A DNA stretch of 64,000 bases, taken from positions 496,001-560,000 of the forward strand of contig NW_025954966.1 of NCBI RefSeq assembly GCF_022376445.1, in the 5' to 3' direction. The translations under genes and the position numbers were made by a program. Shown here in pieces: positions 1 to 10,987 of the stretch. The notes under the pieces were generated by a model. The model did not search any database and was not told the origin of the DNA. It saw only the letters and a list, made by a program, of their open reading frames with translations. The DNA comes from Fomitopsis serialis. Its lineage: Eukaryota; Basidiomycota; Agaricomycetes; Polyporales; Fomitopsidaceae. Position 1 is the stretch's first letter. The number at the start of each line of letters is the position of its first letter.

Positions 1-876
1 AGCTGTTTGAGGACTATCGCTCTCGGCCCGAGTGATCGGCTACACGCTGCCTGGGTATCGCGATGCTCGCTCATATGGCGTTTATTCCGCATTCTGTTCA
101 ATATCACTGCATTGCGGAACATGCCATGCCGCCACGACACATTCTGCGGCGCAATTATAACTACGCAGTGCAAGTTAGTACCATTTAGAGCCCCTCACCG
201 TTTGCGTCGTGACGCGTCATGACCTGTCACAAATATAAGGTCGTTGCAAGTGCGAAAAATTACCGCCCCATCGAAGGGAAGCAACCAAATCTTCTTGCAC
301 ATTCCGGGCTTTCGGTCTTATTGGGCATCAACTGGTGCTGTGTATCCGCGAGAGAAGTGGGTGCGACCGGTGTCTATTGACCGGAGGGTTCCGACCTCAC
401 GCTGTGCTGCTATGTAAGAAGAGCGAACATCAGCCTAAGAAATCACGAGAACATTCAGAATGCGTGCGGCGCGTTTCAAGCTTCATACGTACACGCCGTA
501 AGATGCACTGAGAGTAAGATCTTTTCCGCAGGATCATGAGGCCAAGTAGCCTGAGCGGTGAGCGGTGGAGTTTCGCGGGTGAGCTCCATCTGATAACGCC
601 ATGACAGAAGAAGTCTCTTGACAGAACAATCAGGCATACGCACACATTCGTCCACAGAAGCATCAGTAGATAGCCTGATTCTATCATTCTCGGCGTTGAA
701 GGGTGGGACGGTACCGACCCTTCCCTGAACTAGTAGTTCCAATCAGTCACGAGCAACATCATGATGGAGTCGAGGATCACAATTCACCAACAATTACTTG
801 ACGACTAAAATTGTACGTTATGACGACGGTACATTCGATGATCTGCCATGTCACCAACGTAGTAGTATACGTCAAA
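1..876. other. Intergenic, no gene recognised
   Basis: Several short open frames overlap here on both strands, but none resembles a protein family I recognise and none joins the membrane-protein gene that ends at its right border. I see no tRNA, no clear repeat and no strong promoter element. Confidence 0.4.
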
Positions 877-2266
877 TCATACAGGCAGTCTATACTCCGT
901 CTTCGTTTGCGACTGGTCCGAATGGCCTCCGGCATCTTGAGGCGCTATGGTCGATATATCTACTGTTACGGGACGCATGGCGAGAGTGTCTCCCGTGTTC
1001 CTAGTGGTGCCATGCCGGAAAGTCAGGCCAAAAGACGCCGAAGGAGACAAAGTGGCTTGCTGCGCCCAGCCTAGACCGACACGGACGTTGATCAGCATGA
1101 ACACTATTCCGGCGATCGGACAGAGCGTGTCTATGCAAAAGTACTGTATGTTGCTCCTGGCCTCGTATGACACGAAAAAGAAAATGGTGTACGACCTGTA
1201 GAGTAAGGTTCCACTTATTATTCATGAATGAAGCAGTGGGCACGTACGTGTACAGGGCAGCACTTTCCACCATGGTGACAACAACGTTCTGAAGAGGAGT
1301 TACAATCAGCTAACGTCGACGCACAGCAATCACAGCGGCACCGACCATGAGGTTTGGGCCCCCAACCCTGGTGAAGCGACAACCGCTGACCACACACGAT
1401 ACACAATCCCGCCTGGAGAGTTCTGATGTTTGTCAAACTCTTCATCGAGTGCTTATTGATGCTTACAAGTACTGTAAACATTTGTTCTGCAGGACGGTCA
1501 AGGTCGAGGCCCGTCTCCATAATGATCCCAGACTTACACAAAGGTGAAAGCGTAGCTAGAGGTAATCCAGCGACTGAGGACACTGAGGAATACAGTATCC
1601 GCACCCGCTGCCTTAAGACATGTTTGTTGGTATATGGCCCCGGGTCCCGTCACTGGATGAGCGTTAGTGCTTGGTTCAAGAACTGACAACAAGGGCAGTC
1701 ACACCACATAACCCTAATACGGCACATGTCGGTATAAAGATGACCATGTAACTGTAGTTCCAGACAATCCATAGTCGGTAAATCTTCAAGCATTCAAGCA
1801 TTCAAGCATCAAAGTGGGAGGCATAATACAAGAAAGCGGCGTACTAGCATGATATCACATTCGATAAGTGTGACGATGAGGAACGACGTCTTGATGGCCT
1901 CAGTTGACGTCGCCAGGTTGGAGTAGTATTGCGATGGTGCCGTGCCACTTTCGAAGTTGACAAATGCGTCGAACAGTCGCACCACGATTGTAACCCAGTG
2001 CTGATGCCTTGAGCATCAGCTGACGGGACTATGATATGGCACACAATCCTATGCACAGCAGTCACGGTGACGGTTATGAAGATTGAACCCACAAATATTG
2101 GTCTCCATAAAGCCAAGCACCGGCGAACCTTGTATTCAGTCCCTGAGTCAGTCCGAGCAACATGAAAGTAAACAGAAGTGAAGGCAAGGACAAGAAAAAT
2201 CCCAAAGAACAAGCTTTCCAGGGCTTCACTTGCCAAGGTAGCACTGAGGAGAGGGACCGAGGCCAT
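877..2266 (-). CDS. Multi-pass (about 7-TM) fungal membrane protein A
   Basis: Spliced gene of the multi-pass membrane protein type common in Agaricomycetes (DUF6533/6534-like); function unknown. The start at MASVPLLSATLASEALES is chosen because it aligns with the paralogue beginning at 12365. Exon 1 holds the first TM segments and ends near ITVTVTA. Exon 2 carries HWVTIVVRLFDAFVNF and a TM ending near CDIM. The next holds IYRLWIVWNYSYMVIFIP, a signature of the family. After VTGPGAIYQQT the last exon contains LCPIAGIVFMLINVRVGLGW and a hydrophilic C-tail. Intron positions match the paralogue and all recognised exons stay in frame, so it looks intact. Exact junctions of two middle introns were not fixed. 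It lies at the left edge of the cluster; a link to metabolism is unproven. Confidence 0.72.
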
Positions 2267-3499
2267 GTGAAAGAGGGACACGTCCACAAGCGAGACCGAG
2301 AGTTACAATACCAGCTGCCGCCAGCAACGACGCATATATACAAGCACAGGAATATTGACCGCGCTCCCTGCCGGTGATTCGTCCGAGAAAACAACAATAC
2401 CAAGTACACAACGCCTCGTTTACACGATCCGCGATGTCACTTGTGAACAAGCTTCTGTGGTTGTCACTGTTGCAGCAGCATCACATCTGCATCGGAACCG
2501 ATAGTAAGCTATTTAGATGCTCAATACTTGTGCTTACCTCACACAGAGTATGAAGGACATCATGACTTCGTAGCATAGACCGTGCTGGTGTAAAACGGCG
2601 CGAATGCCTGAACTCTTCGCCAACAAGGGAATCTGATAGGTAGTATGCACAGCCTAGACACAGCCGCCCACATGACAGTCACAGCATGCAAGCACACGAG
2701 GATCTGGCGATCATCAGTGTGGCAATCCTATAGTTGTCTGTGCATCTGAATCAGTGCTGCAGCATGAATGCGCCACACCAGAAGCTCATCTATCGGGACA
2801 TCCGAGTTACGTTGGCCTGGGTATTCCCAGTATCAAGTCCTTACCGGCCTGAGGTCCAGGAAGAGGTATCCTGAGAATGCCAGTAGCAATTAGAGGAGGA
2901 GCAGCGGCATGAAGGGTGCTAGCATAATCGCAAAAGCCGCGCTCCTCAATCGATTTGAGCGGTATTACATCATCAATAGTGACATCAATAATCCCACAGA
3001 CATCGCCAATATTAACTTTTTAGCTTATCACTACTTGCGAGCACTTACGATGTAAGGCTTGCCTCAGACGTCCCCTGCCAGTGAACATCTAATACTACTG
3101 CGTCTGCGTCGCACTGCCCGCTGTCAGCGACAGTGAGTCCGATGTCCAAGCCCGTATTTTGGAATCACAGTCATGTGTGAATCTTCTTAGCCTGGACGAA
3201 GAGGCTCTCTGGACTCCATACTGCCTCCCGAGCCCGCCGACGACCGTGACAACCGCGAAATCTCCGTAGACCAGTGTGCAACCTGACACCCAATGTATTG
3301 TATTCGATCATCCGAGCAGCTCTGGAGAACATATAAGCCGTTGACCCGCTGGGAATCCAGTGCATAGACGACTGGGCCAGGCAAACAGGCTCTCGTTCTC
3401 GCTCAACTGCCTGCACAATGATTGATGTGCCCTCCTTGTTCACCACCTCCTCTCCGCCTCTCCTACATCCCATGAAATCACAGCATGCCTTCTCTTACC
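2267..3499. other. Intergenic, no gene recognised
   Basis: Minus-strand open frames at 3095-3473 reach about 100 residues but match no family I know and have no clear partner exons. No repeat or RNA gene was seen. Confidence 0.35.
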
Positions 3500-3639
3500 T
3501 TGTCACCTCTTCAGTTATATTGAAAGCATACTCATGAGGTTCAGAGGAGCTAGAGCAGGACAGTCCGAGTGGGTGATTCTTTCAAGATTTTGATCTCCAT
3601 GCCGGTCAGTGGACTCAGTGCATGCCAGTACGAGAGAGC

Positions 3640-3790
3640 AGGAGAGAGCACAGGAGAGCACTTGCAGCTCGGGCAGCACTCGGCAGTCTCCGCGCGTCCA
3701 CATTGGCCTTGGGCCAATCAGAGGTAATGTTTGTCTCTGGCCAATCGAAAGCCTGAATTGTCCTTGTCTCTCCACCAATGGGAGTGTGCG
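3640..3790 (+). repeat. Dispersed repeat, copy 1 (CCAAT-rich)
   Basis: This stretch contains GAGCACTTGCAGCTCGGGCA, a CTCGG block, two or three CCAAT-type motifs (GGGCCAATCAG, GGCCAATCG, CACCAATGGG) and TGTTTGTCTCT. A related order of blocks is found in the reverse complement of about 23690-23850. This suggests two divergent copies of one repeat or retroelement promoter in opposite orientation. The similarity was judged by eye. Confidence 0.35.
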
Positions 3791-4051
3791 AAGAATCCAC
3801 ACCTCTTGTAGAGTAGATGGTATGTTTATGCTTTTCAACCTAGAAGGAGGGTGATGGAGTTTGACAGGACAAAACATCCAATGGGTCACTGGAGAGATTT
3901 AAAGTGTGAGCCCTTGGGTACTGGCACTAATAAACCTCTGCAGAAAGGCATCCAGTTTGCAAGATCAATGTCTGGAGGGACCAACCACTCTAGTGTTATA
4001 GTTTGTCAGGATACAAGATAGCTTGAAAGTCCATATGGTGAAGGGATGCAG

Positions 4052-4104
4052 TAGTGCAGTGGTAACATCTGTAAGCTATTGTTATCAGACCTGGGTTCAA
4101 TCCC
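4052..4104 (+). repeat. tRNA-derived sequence (SINE head or tRNA pseudogene)
   Basis: TAGTGCAGTGG at 4052-4062 fits the Pol III A box (TRGYNNANNNG). GGTTCAATCCC at 4094-4104 fits the B box with one change. The spacing of 31 nt is right for a tRNA-type promoter. The acceptor and T stems pair poorly, so this is not a functional tRNA. Its place inside CpG-depleted DNA points to an old SINE-like element. Confidence 0.5.
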
Positions 4105-4156
4105 TGCATATTTCTATCATGGTTAATGCTAGAGTTATTCTGCATGATATCAAATG

Positions 4157-4187
4157 CATGCTGTGATGGAGTGTCCATCACAGCATG
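4157..4187. repeat. Perfect 13-bp inverted repeat
   Basis: CATGCTGTGATGG at 4157-4169 is followed after 5 nt by its exact reverse complement at 4175-4187. It sits inside the CpG-depleted block. It could be an LTR-terminal palindrome or a fold-back structure. Confidence 0.55.
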
Positions 4188-4967
4188 TATTTAATATCAT
4201 TGGTTGACAGTTGTTTTTCTATGTGTTCCATGATGATCCATCACAAACCCAGTATCAGTTGGTTTTGAACATGACAATAGGCTGTTAAATGGTCACAGCA
4301 TCATATATACAGTTTGCTTTCTCTTGACCCTATTTGATTGGAATATAGATGACCTCTATCTAGTGTGCATTCATCACAAAGATCATGAGTAACACTGTAC
4401 TGAGGCTGATCAGCCTCATGCAATTATGTCTGCATGTAGTCTGCCATATAATCCTGACATATGATGAGTAAATGACTCCTCATGTCTTCACTGATGTCAT
4501 ACAACACTATATCAGTATCATATTACACCATGTCAAACTCAGATGCACCTTTTGATAGACCAACTAACAGTAGATGGCAATGTCAATCCATTGTGAAACA
4601 ATTGAATATTTGACTTGCATCTAATGTACATAGTTGCTGTTGATGCCAGTGGTTCAAAGGAATGTTAGAAACTTCACATAAGCCATTCATGTTTCTCATG
4701 CATTGTGATGCTATTGCCCATTGTCAATTGGGGAAATATAGACAGACAGAAACGTGCACAATGATGCCTCCAATACATCCTAATATAGACTTCTGTTTGC
4801 AAGTGGCTTTTTTCTATGAACACATTGAGTCACTACAACACAACAGCATCTAGTTCATCACTGCACTATATCACAGCTGTGTGCCCTGCTATGAATGTAT
4901 CTGACAGTAGTACTAGTTAGGTGGTCTTCCAAACCCTGTCAGTATCCCAATGTAAAGCAAGAGTGAG

Positions 4968-5078
4968 TGCATGTTCAGACTGACTCCGACAGACCCCCTA
5001 CACGTACTTACTCGTAGCACCAGAGCATTGTCTACATAGGGCGCGGCCCTCGCGGACAATAAAGGGAATCAAAAAAAA
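4968..5078 (+). mobile_element. Short poly(A) retroposon with 14-bp target duplication
   Basis: About 111 bp end in AATAAAGGGAATC followed by a run of A. They are flanked by the direct repeat AAAGCAAGAGTGAG at 4954-4967 and 5079-5092. The AATAAA signal, poly(A) tail and long target-site duplication are the marks of LINE-mediated retroposition. The insert is either a 5'-truncated non-LTR element or a retroposed transcript end. It is CG-rich (GGGCGCGGCCC) beside CpG-depleted DNA, so it inserted after that DNA had decayed. It lies about 70 bp past the stop of the MDR gene. Confidence 0.75.
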
Positions 5079-5148
5079 AAAGCAAGAGTGAGATCAAGAA
5101 TGTAGACAAACACTGGTATCACAATAGCCCACACATTGTTTACATCCA

Positions 5149-6478
5149 TCAGAAATGATACACAATCTTTTCCCCACTGACCCTCCCATCCCGCATGTAC
5201 TGCAGACCCTCCGGTATTGCTCGCATGCCACCTTCCCAGAGCTTGACACGGTTCGGTACTAGCAGTCCATTGCGTACAAGATCCGGCATCTTCTTGAAGA
5301 AACCAGCAATTTGTGCCCTGTCTTTTGGCTGCGCAGCATACTGTGCTTGAGGACCGATCGCGAATGGACGGCCAAGTGCAGTGTATATCAGCGTAGCTAT
5401 CCGAGTCGCATGTCAAATTCAACGAATATGAGCCGGAGTGGTACACCCGTATAAATATTAAACCACGTACGAATGAGCTCGACGTCTTTCCGAAGCTTCT
5501 TCGCTTTGAAAGTTGGAGGAAACATCAAGATCAGCTTCCCGCCTCCGACTCCCATTGCGCGTACGCAAAGCTCCTGTGTTTCTTTCGTGCTCTGGGTATC
5601 AATCGCAGAACGTACGCTGTCTTCAGTCACCTCCTTGATGGCCGCGATGACCCCCGGGTCCTTGTAGTCAAAGACAGCGTCCGCGCCCAGCGATCGAACG
5701 AGTTCGAAGTTCTGTGGAGACGCCGTGGTGACCACCTTGTATCCGGAGAGGTGAGCGAGCTGTATGGCGTATTGGCCAACAGAAGCTGATGGACGGGAAA
5801 CAGTCAGGCAGCACGACTAGCACGTGATTCGTATCTTTACTTACAGCTTCCTCCGTAAACCAGTATCCACTCTACACCATCCACTCTGTCGGGGGGCTCG
5901 ACAAGCCCTAAACGGTGAGGATGATATAAACATTGAACTGCGGTGGAAACTCTGGTTCACGCATTCATACATCATCTAAGAGAGCGCAATGTATACGACT
6001 CACCCTCCGCTCATAGTCGCAGCCTGCTCGTGGCTAATAGTTCCCTCTGGTACGAACCACGCCAGTTCAGCGGGCGTCTTCACGTATTCCGCGAAGGCGC
6101 CGCTGTCAACGAAGGTCCCGCCCATCACAAAGCCAGAGACGTGTGCGCCAAGTTCAGGCGTCCTCACGTTCTTGCCCCTCTGTACAATGTGTCCCGACCA
6201 ATCGCAGCCAACGACAGTACCAATGTTCTGGACTGTGTCGACGACTACCATCGCATGGTCTGTTGAACAATAATAATGGACAGACAAGACCTATAATCGT
6301 ACATTTCCAATCCGAAGGGTTCTGCGCTACAGCGACGACCTTCACAAGGACATCGTCACTGTCTACGGAAGGGATGGGATGATCCTGAACCGCAGTGGTT
6401 TTCCCCTGTCGAAGGCGTCAGTGTAATGAGACAGTGTCAGTCATGGTGAGTCACCTCGCATATGACAAGAGCTTTCAT
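5149..6478 (-). CDS. Zinc-type MDR oxidoreductase, candidate trans-acting enoyl reductase
   Basis: Six exons join in frame to 358 aa: 6478-6455, 6405-6303, 6259-6004, 5951-5845, 5785-5447 and 5396-5149. The start is MKALVICE, joined to GKTTAVQDHPIPS, the usual N-terminus of this medium-chain dehydrogenase group. The catalytic half has NPSDWK and VVGCDWSGHIVQRGKNV. The nucleotide-binding fold shows LVYGGSSSVGQYAIQLA near residue 165, then YKVVTTASPQNFELVRSLGA. The C-terminus is RAIPEGLQYMRDGRVSGEKI. The structural-zinc cysteine cluster is not evident. This is the family of LovC/ToxD-like trans-enoyl reductases that complete fungal reducing PKSs with a dead ER domain. PKS1 in this window has such a dead ER region, so a trans-ER role is a reasonable inference. 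A generic quinone reductase role is the alternative. Confidence 0.85.
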
Positions 6479-9196
6479 GAGTTTGCGCGACAAATCATCC
6501 ATTGCCGAAGGAATTGAGGTAGAGAAGAATCGCCTTGAACGCTGGTGCAGATGTTGTAAGTGGACATCATATACTACTTCCCGAGCGTCCGTCAAACTGA
6601 GTGACCGGTGTGACAGAGGAACAGACAACGGATGTCCAATTTGACTTCGACGTGGAGCACAACGTGTCTCAATAGAGCCAGTTACGCGGCCTAGAAAGGA
6701 GGTCCATTACCTTTACATGATTGCGCCCAGGTACCTATGAATGTCCGATCAGAACATGCCGTGGAAGGCGAGTGCCCCCGAACAATTCGGACAGCTGACC
6801 GTTGTAACGTTGAACGTTGAACATTTGACCGCCGATGGTGTTCCATTTCATTGCAGATGGCCGCTGGCCACTACGTACCATTGGCGAGAGAGGTCTAATA
6901 TAACCTGTTGCATAATTGCCCTCGAGCAGATATGCAGTATACTGACCATGTATTGCATCATGTATTCCAGCGACACTGTTCGTAGGTTGTGCCAACATGA
7001 ACGGGGCGGTATTCTGTGCGCCACTGCGCGGGGTCGCGACCCGATTTGATGACTCCACGCTGGCAAAGAGGAGTTATCCTGCATCTCTGTATTCTAACTC
7101 AGAAAGAATCCTCACCATCGTATCCGTCCAAACTTTGACTCGTGCCGAGCATCAGGCCCAAACACGTTAGCGCACCATCCAGAACTCGCGCACTGGAGTC
7201 GTATTCATGGCTCGGCTCAGTCTTCTTTGCTCCCATGTTCCAGAGGCTGCTGCATATTGAACCCAATCGTTGTGGCTTCCCATACCCTTGATGTACGTCG
7301 CCTGACAATGGAACTTGGGAAGCTTCCACAAAAGGTCTAGCTGTAGTTCGCGCTCAGGGTAATGCAGCTCCACATGATCTGAAGTTGGCTGACCGCTGAT
7401 GATCCGTGATCCTTGGTGCCGTCGGAGGTGTGAGAAGGTTCAGGTGCCCTTCGAGAGGCGCTTGACAACTCGGAATAGGAAGAAAAGGACACCTAAGGCT
7501 TTAAGAGAAGGTGATGCATCCACATCGCGCACAGGTGTGGCGTGTCGACGTGTCAACGTCAGCATAAGAGGCCTTGAGCTTGAAGCTTGAGGCCTTGTGG
7601 CGGACTCAGATCGCACAATACCTAGATGAGCTGTACAGTTACTCCCCAGTCTGTGGAAGAGCTTTCACGCCATCGTGTGCGAGCGAGTAACAGACAAGCG
7701 CATACGTGAGGATGCGCGGGCTAGCGAGCGAGGGCGAGTGCGTAAGTGCGTGCATAAAAAGCCGGTTCGCGAGCCAGTAGAACACGAGCTGTAGAGTGGG
7801 CGAACAACAGGACGGACTTACCTTTGTATTTTTAGTCTTTATGCTCACACCGTCCTTTCCATTTACACTTCGCCCCGTTACCCTTGCTTCCTCGTTCGTT
7901 CGTGTCTAGTGGTCTAGTGAATGTTGACAGGGGGTGGACACTGAAGAGGCCAATCACTCACATATTCAGCCCGCGGCTCGATGCGCCCTCGGACGACACG
8001 GGCAACGTACTGTATGGTTGAGAATCGAAGTCGTTGTCAGAATAACGGTGGAGTTGAGACGAGTACCGAGTGCACGCCTTGCTTTGTTACGATGGTGCAA
8101 AGAGCCTTCTCAAGCCCGTTCCAGCTGCCCCTGCAGATCTCCGATGCCTGCGAGGCTCGCTATCGCTCTCCGTGGCGCCGTTGCACGGCACTACATCAGG
8201 TGCATGCCAGTGTGTGGGATTCTCAGGTTGCAAAACAATCGCTGACAGCGGAAGCGAGGCCTGCTCAGTGTGTATTAACAGTTATCCATGTCGAGCCCAT
8301 AGTAGCCAATAACGAGAGAGCGTTATGGTATACGACAAGAGGCGCATGGCGCGAGGACCTTGGAAGACGAGCGTGGCGTCGTTCTCAGGCGGATTCGTCG
8401 TGACCGCCGCGGGCGCTAAGCCTCGGTCACCGCTCGGGGTCACCAAATCCGGCATGCGCCACCGCGGGCGGTCAGTGTGTCACGGCCTTGCCGCGCTCGG
8501 CTGTCACAACGACTTTGGCGGGCGCGGTCACCAACTGGTGGCGCGTGCCGCGCCGTGCGCACGCGCTGGATATGCAGCTACATAGATAGGGTCAGGATAG
8601 GGTATGTAATTTCGATGAGGAGGCAACACATTAAATAATGCGATCGTCACCGCCAGTTTGTTCTTGGCGCCTCCCACCATTCCGGAATCCGCATCGGTCA
8701 GCGTCCGAGTTGTTGTGGACGCGCCGCCGCTGCTGCTCCTGTTTTGCCAGTCTATGATCATGTTCTGAGACTGAAGCTATGTACTGCGACTTCCAGCTCT
8801 TCCGCATGAAATATATTCAATATCATCCTGCAGTGATATGCAAGCGGCATCGCACAAAGCGTACTACTATCCGCTGAACCAGCGTGGATTCTCGACAAAT
8901 CGAAGCTACACAGCCTTAAGGCAGGCACCTTACATACTAGTGCGGCAACTGGATCGGGCAAACGAATATCGACGCTTCCGACGACATCTTTATGCATAAA
9001 CCCGTGCTGTATTCGCGTCGCAGTGCATATGTGTATGTTGCAGCAGAACCGCTCGACTCATCGGCATACAGTTCGACATCAGTACGTCTCATACAGCAAC
9101 GTGAGAGGGCCTTGGATCGAGACTTGTATAGATACTGTAAGTGTTACAAAATATCACCCATTGCAGCGAGCATCTAATGGACAGCTGTAATCGTAA
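6479..9196. other. Gene-poor intergenic stretch
   Basis: Minus-strand open frames between 6735 and 7373 and plus-strand frames between 7934 and 8585 are not recognised as any family. The heptamer AACGTTG repeats three times near 6803-6825. A very GC-rich tract at about 8395-8580 carries five GTCAC motifs (for example 8425, 8438 and 8526). I see no RNA gene. Confidence 0.35.
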
Positions 9197-10203
9197 CTAT
9201 AGCAGTGGCTTTTGGGCACAGATAACGTTGTTCTGTATCTCTGCATCCTGTGAGTTCTGCCATTCGTCTTCCATTCTATCCGTCATCAAATCGAAGTCAG
9301 CTTCTGAGCTGACGTGACCGAATCCCCCGGCCTTGAGCACAGGGGTCTTCAGTCCTCGGAAGACTGCCATCCAGTTTCTGCGAGCGTCAGCAGCAAGCTG
9401 CCCTCCATTCTTCCCCAAAGGGATGACTGTTGACTGAACGCTGATCTGTGAGAATCCGGTCTCGCGGAGCAACTCCGGGACGCGAACGGCGCAGTCGAGG
9501 ACCAGGCCTTTCGCTTTCGCCACAGTAGTCGTCAGGGCTTTGAATTTCTCTGTCTCCGGACCGGCCCTCCAATATTCGACCTCTCCAAACTGCACCCAGC
9601 CACCTGGTTCGAGGACCCGAAAGATCTCTTGGATAGATCTTCCCCACTCTTCTTTACGCAGCGCCGCAATCATGTGACGCTGGTTCACGAGCTTGAACTT
9701 GCTGTTCCAGTCGGACGGCAATGCAGTGCAGCTCCCGACATGGAAGTGTACGTTTCCACGCGAGACGACGGCGTGATCATCTCGCGGGAAGAGTCCAGGC
9801 TCGATGTCGAGACCATGTAGGACAGTACTGTCAGGGACGACTTTCATCGCGTCCAGCAACCATATGCCTGCCGCACGGCGTTAGCTACAGAATACAGACA
9901 GATCGGAACATGCATACCAGTTCCTGTCCCGCTGTCCAGAATATGGTCGGCCGGACCTATCGTGACATCGGGCATGATGATACGATTATCTAGGACGTGC
10001 ATGAGCAACCGATGTTGCAGAGCAAGTCTGTAGAACAATTAGCTCATGAGATTGTGACACAGTCAAGAGGTGGTCATTGACCTTTCTTTTTCCGCGTCGT
10101 CTGACGGTAGGACGTACTCGCTACCGGGATACGACTGATATCTTCTCTCCTTATGCGGTATTGGAGCCGCAACGGAGTCCGTGTCAGTCTTCGGAGTCGA
10201 CAT
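9197..10203 (-). CDS. UMTA/LaeA-type SAM-dependent methyltransferase MT1
   Basis: Three exons (10203-10082, 10027-9918, 9867-9197) give 300 aa in frame. The N-terminus has YQSYPGSEYVLPSDDAEKER followed by LALQH, the usual lead-in of the UMTA/LaeA-like class. The SAM-binding motif I is ILDSGTGTGIWLLDAM. Further on are VLHGLDIEPGLFP (motif II acidic residue), RHMIAALRKEEW and RVLEPGGWVQFGEVEY (motif IV/post II). The ATG at 10203 is chosen because the paralogue at the right edge starts with the same residues. It is divergent from PKS1, with a membrane-protein gene between them. The protein may methylate the polyketide or act as a LaeA-like regulator; sequence alone cannot decide. The frame is complete. 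Confidence 0.9.
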
Positions 10204-10987
10204 GTCGTGTGAGGGTTTGCGGGGGCCCTTGTCAATACTGCTGAAGCTAGGGGGCAATTAGGTCGCAGGTAAAACGAAGTTATAAGGTCTATGGGAGAAA
10301 CTGATGGTGCTATACTGAGCAAAAGCGAACCGCCATCAGGATAATCGGTGTACTTTACGAACACCGGCGACCAGTGTTGCTAACGGCGCGCGCAACTGCG
10401 ATCTGTCAATACAAGGTTCTGACCCCTGGTTGTCTGATGATAGAAGCAATCGTAGAACCTGCTCTGATACATTTAAGTTTACATCTAATGGTCCGACGGT
10501 TCGAAGAAGATGTGTGACTTCAGTTGAGCTGTGCCGGTGAGTCCGAGGCATGATGTGTTACGCTTCGGCGCGTCCGAGCAAGTTGCCCGGGCCCATCTGC
10601 ATCCATCCTGTGACAAATCTGCAACCGAATGAGACTAAATCCCATTGACTATCCCCGAATCCACGGTTCCAGGTTTCACATGAACTGAGCACCCAATAGT
10701 ATGTTTGCGCCACTTCTCGTACAATTAGACTAGAAGCCGCAACCGGTATGGTAGGAAGGGGACGATGAGAAGGAGCACACATCGGTTTGGCCACCGACCG
10801 ACGATAGTGAGGACTGTTTTTGCGCTCAATATTAGAGTACAGTCTCCCTGCCAGTGTGCTGGGAGTTATAACACATCTCAAACATTATCCCGCTCCGAAT
10901 CAACACCCCCGTTGTCCGAATTTGTATATATAATCATCGAAGCCGACAAATTAGTGGTTGCTGCCAGGAATGTGCTAATTGACAAGG
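10204..10987. other. Intergenic between MT1 and membrane protein B
   Basis: This holds the MT1 upstream region and the 3' flank of membrane protein B. Apart from a TATA-like element near 10280, I see no gene, repeat or RNA. Confidence 0.4.
10280..10285 (-). promoter_or_regulatory. TATA-like element of MT1
   Basis: CTTATAAC on the minus strand lies about 78 nt upstream of the MT1 start codon. MT2 has TATATAA about 72 nt upstream, so the position is shared by the two paralogues. Confidence 0.4.

Larger units (their letters stand above)
3800..4953. repeat. CpG-depleted relic repeat
   Basis: Roughly 1.15 kb of AT-rich sequence contains only one CG dinucleotide (in AAACGTGC near 4753), although CG is frequent in the flanks. 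TG and CA are abundant, as expected from deamination of methylated cytosine in a silenced repeat. It contains tRNA-like Pol III boxes near 4052-4104 and an inverted repeat at 4157-4187. No long reading frame is present. It may be a fragment of an LTR element or a SINE array; the parent family is not identifiable here. Confidence 0.6.

Noticed and set aside
4041..4115. Functional tRNA gene
   Set aside because: The A and B boxes are good but the acceptor and T stems do not pair properly; a SINE or pseudogene is more likely.
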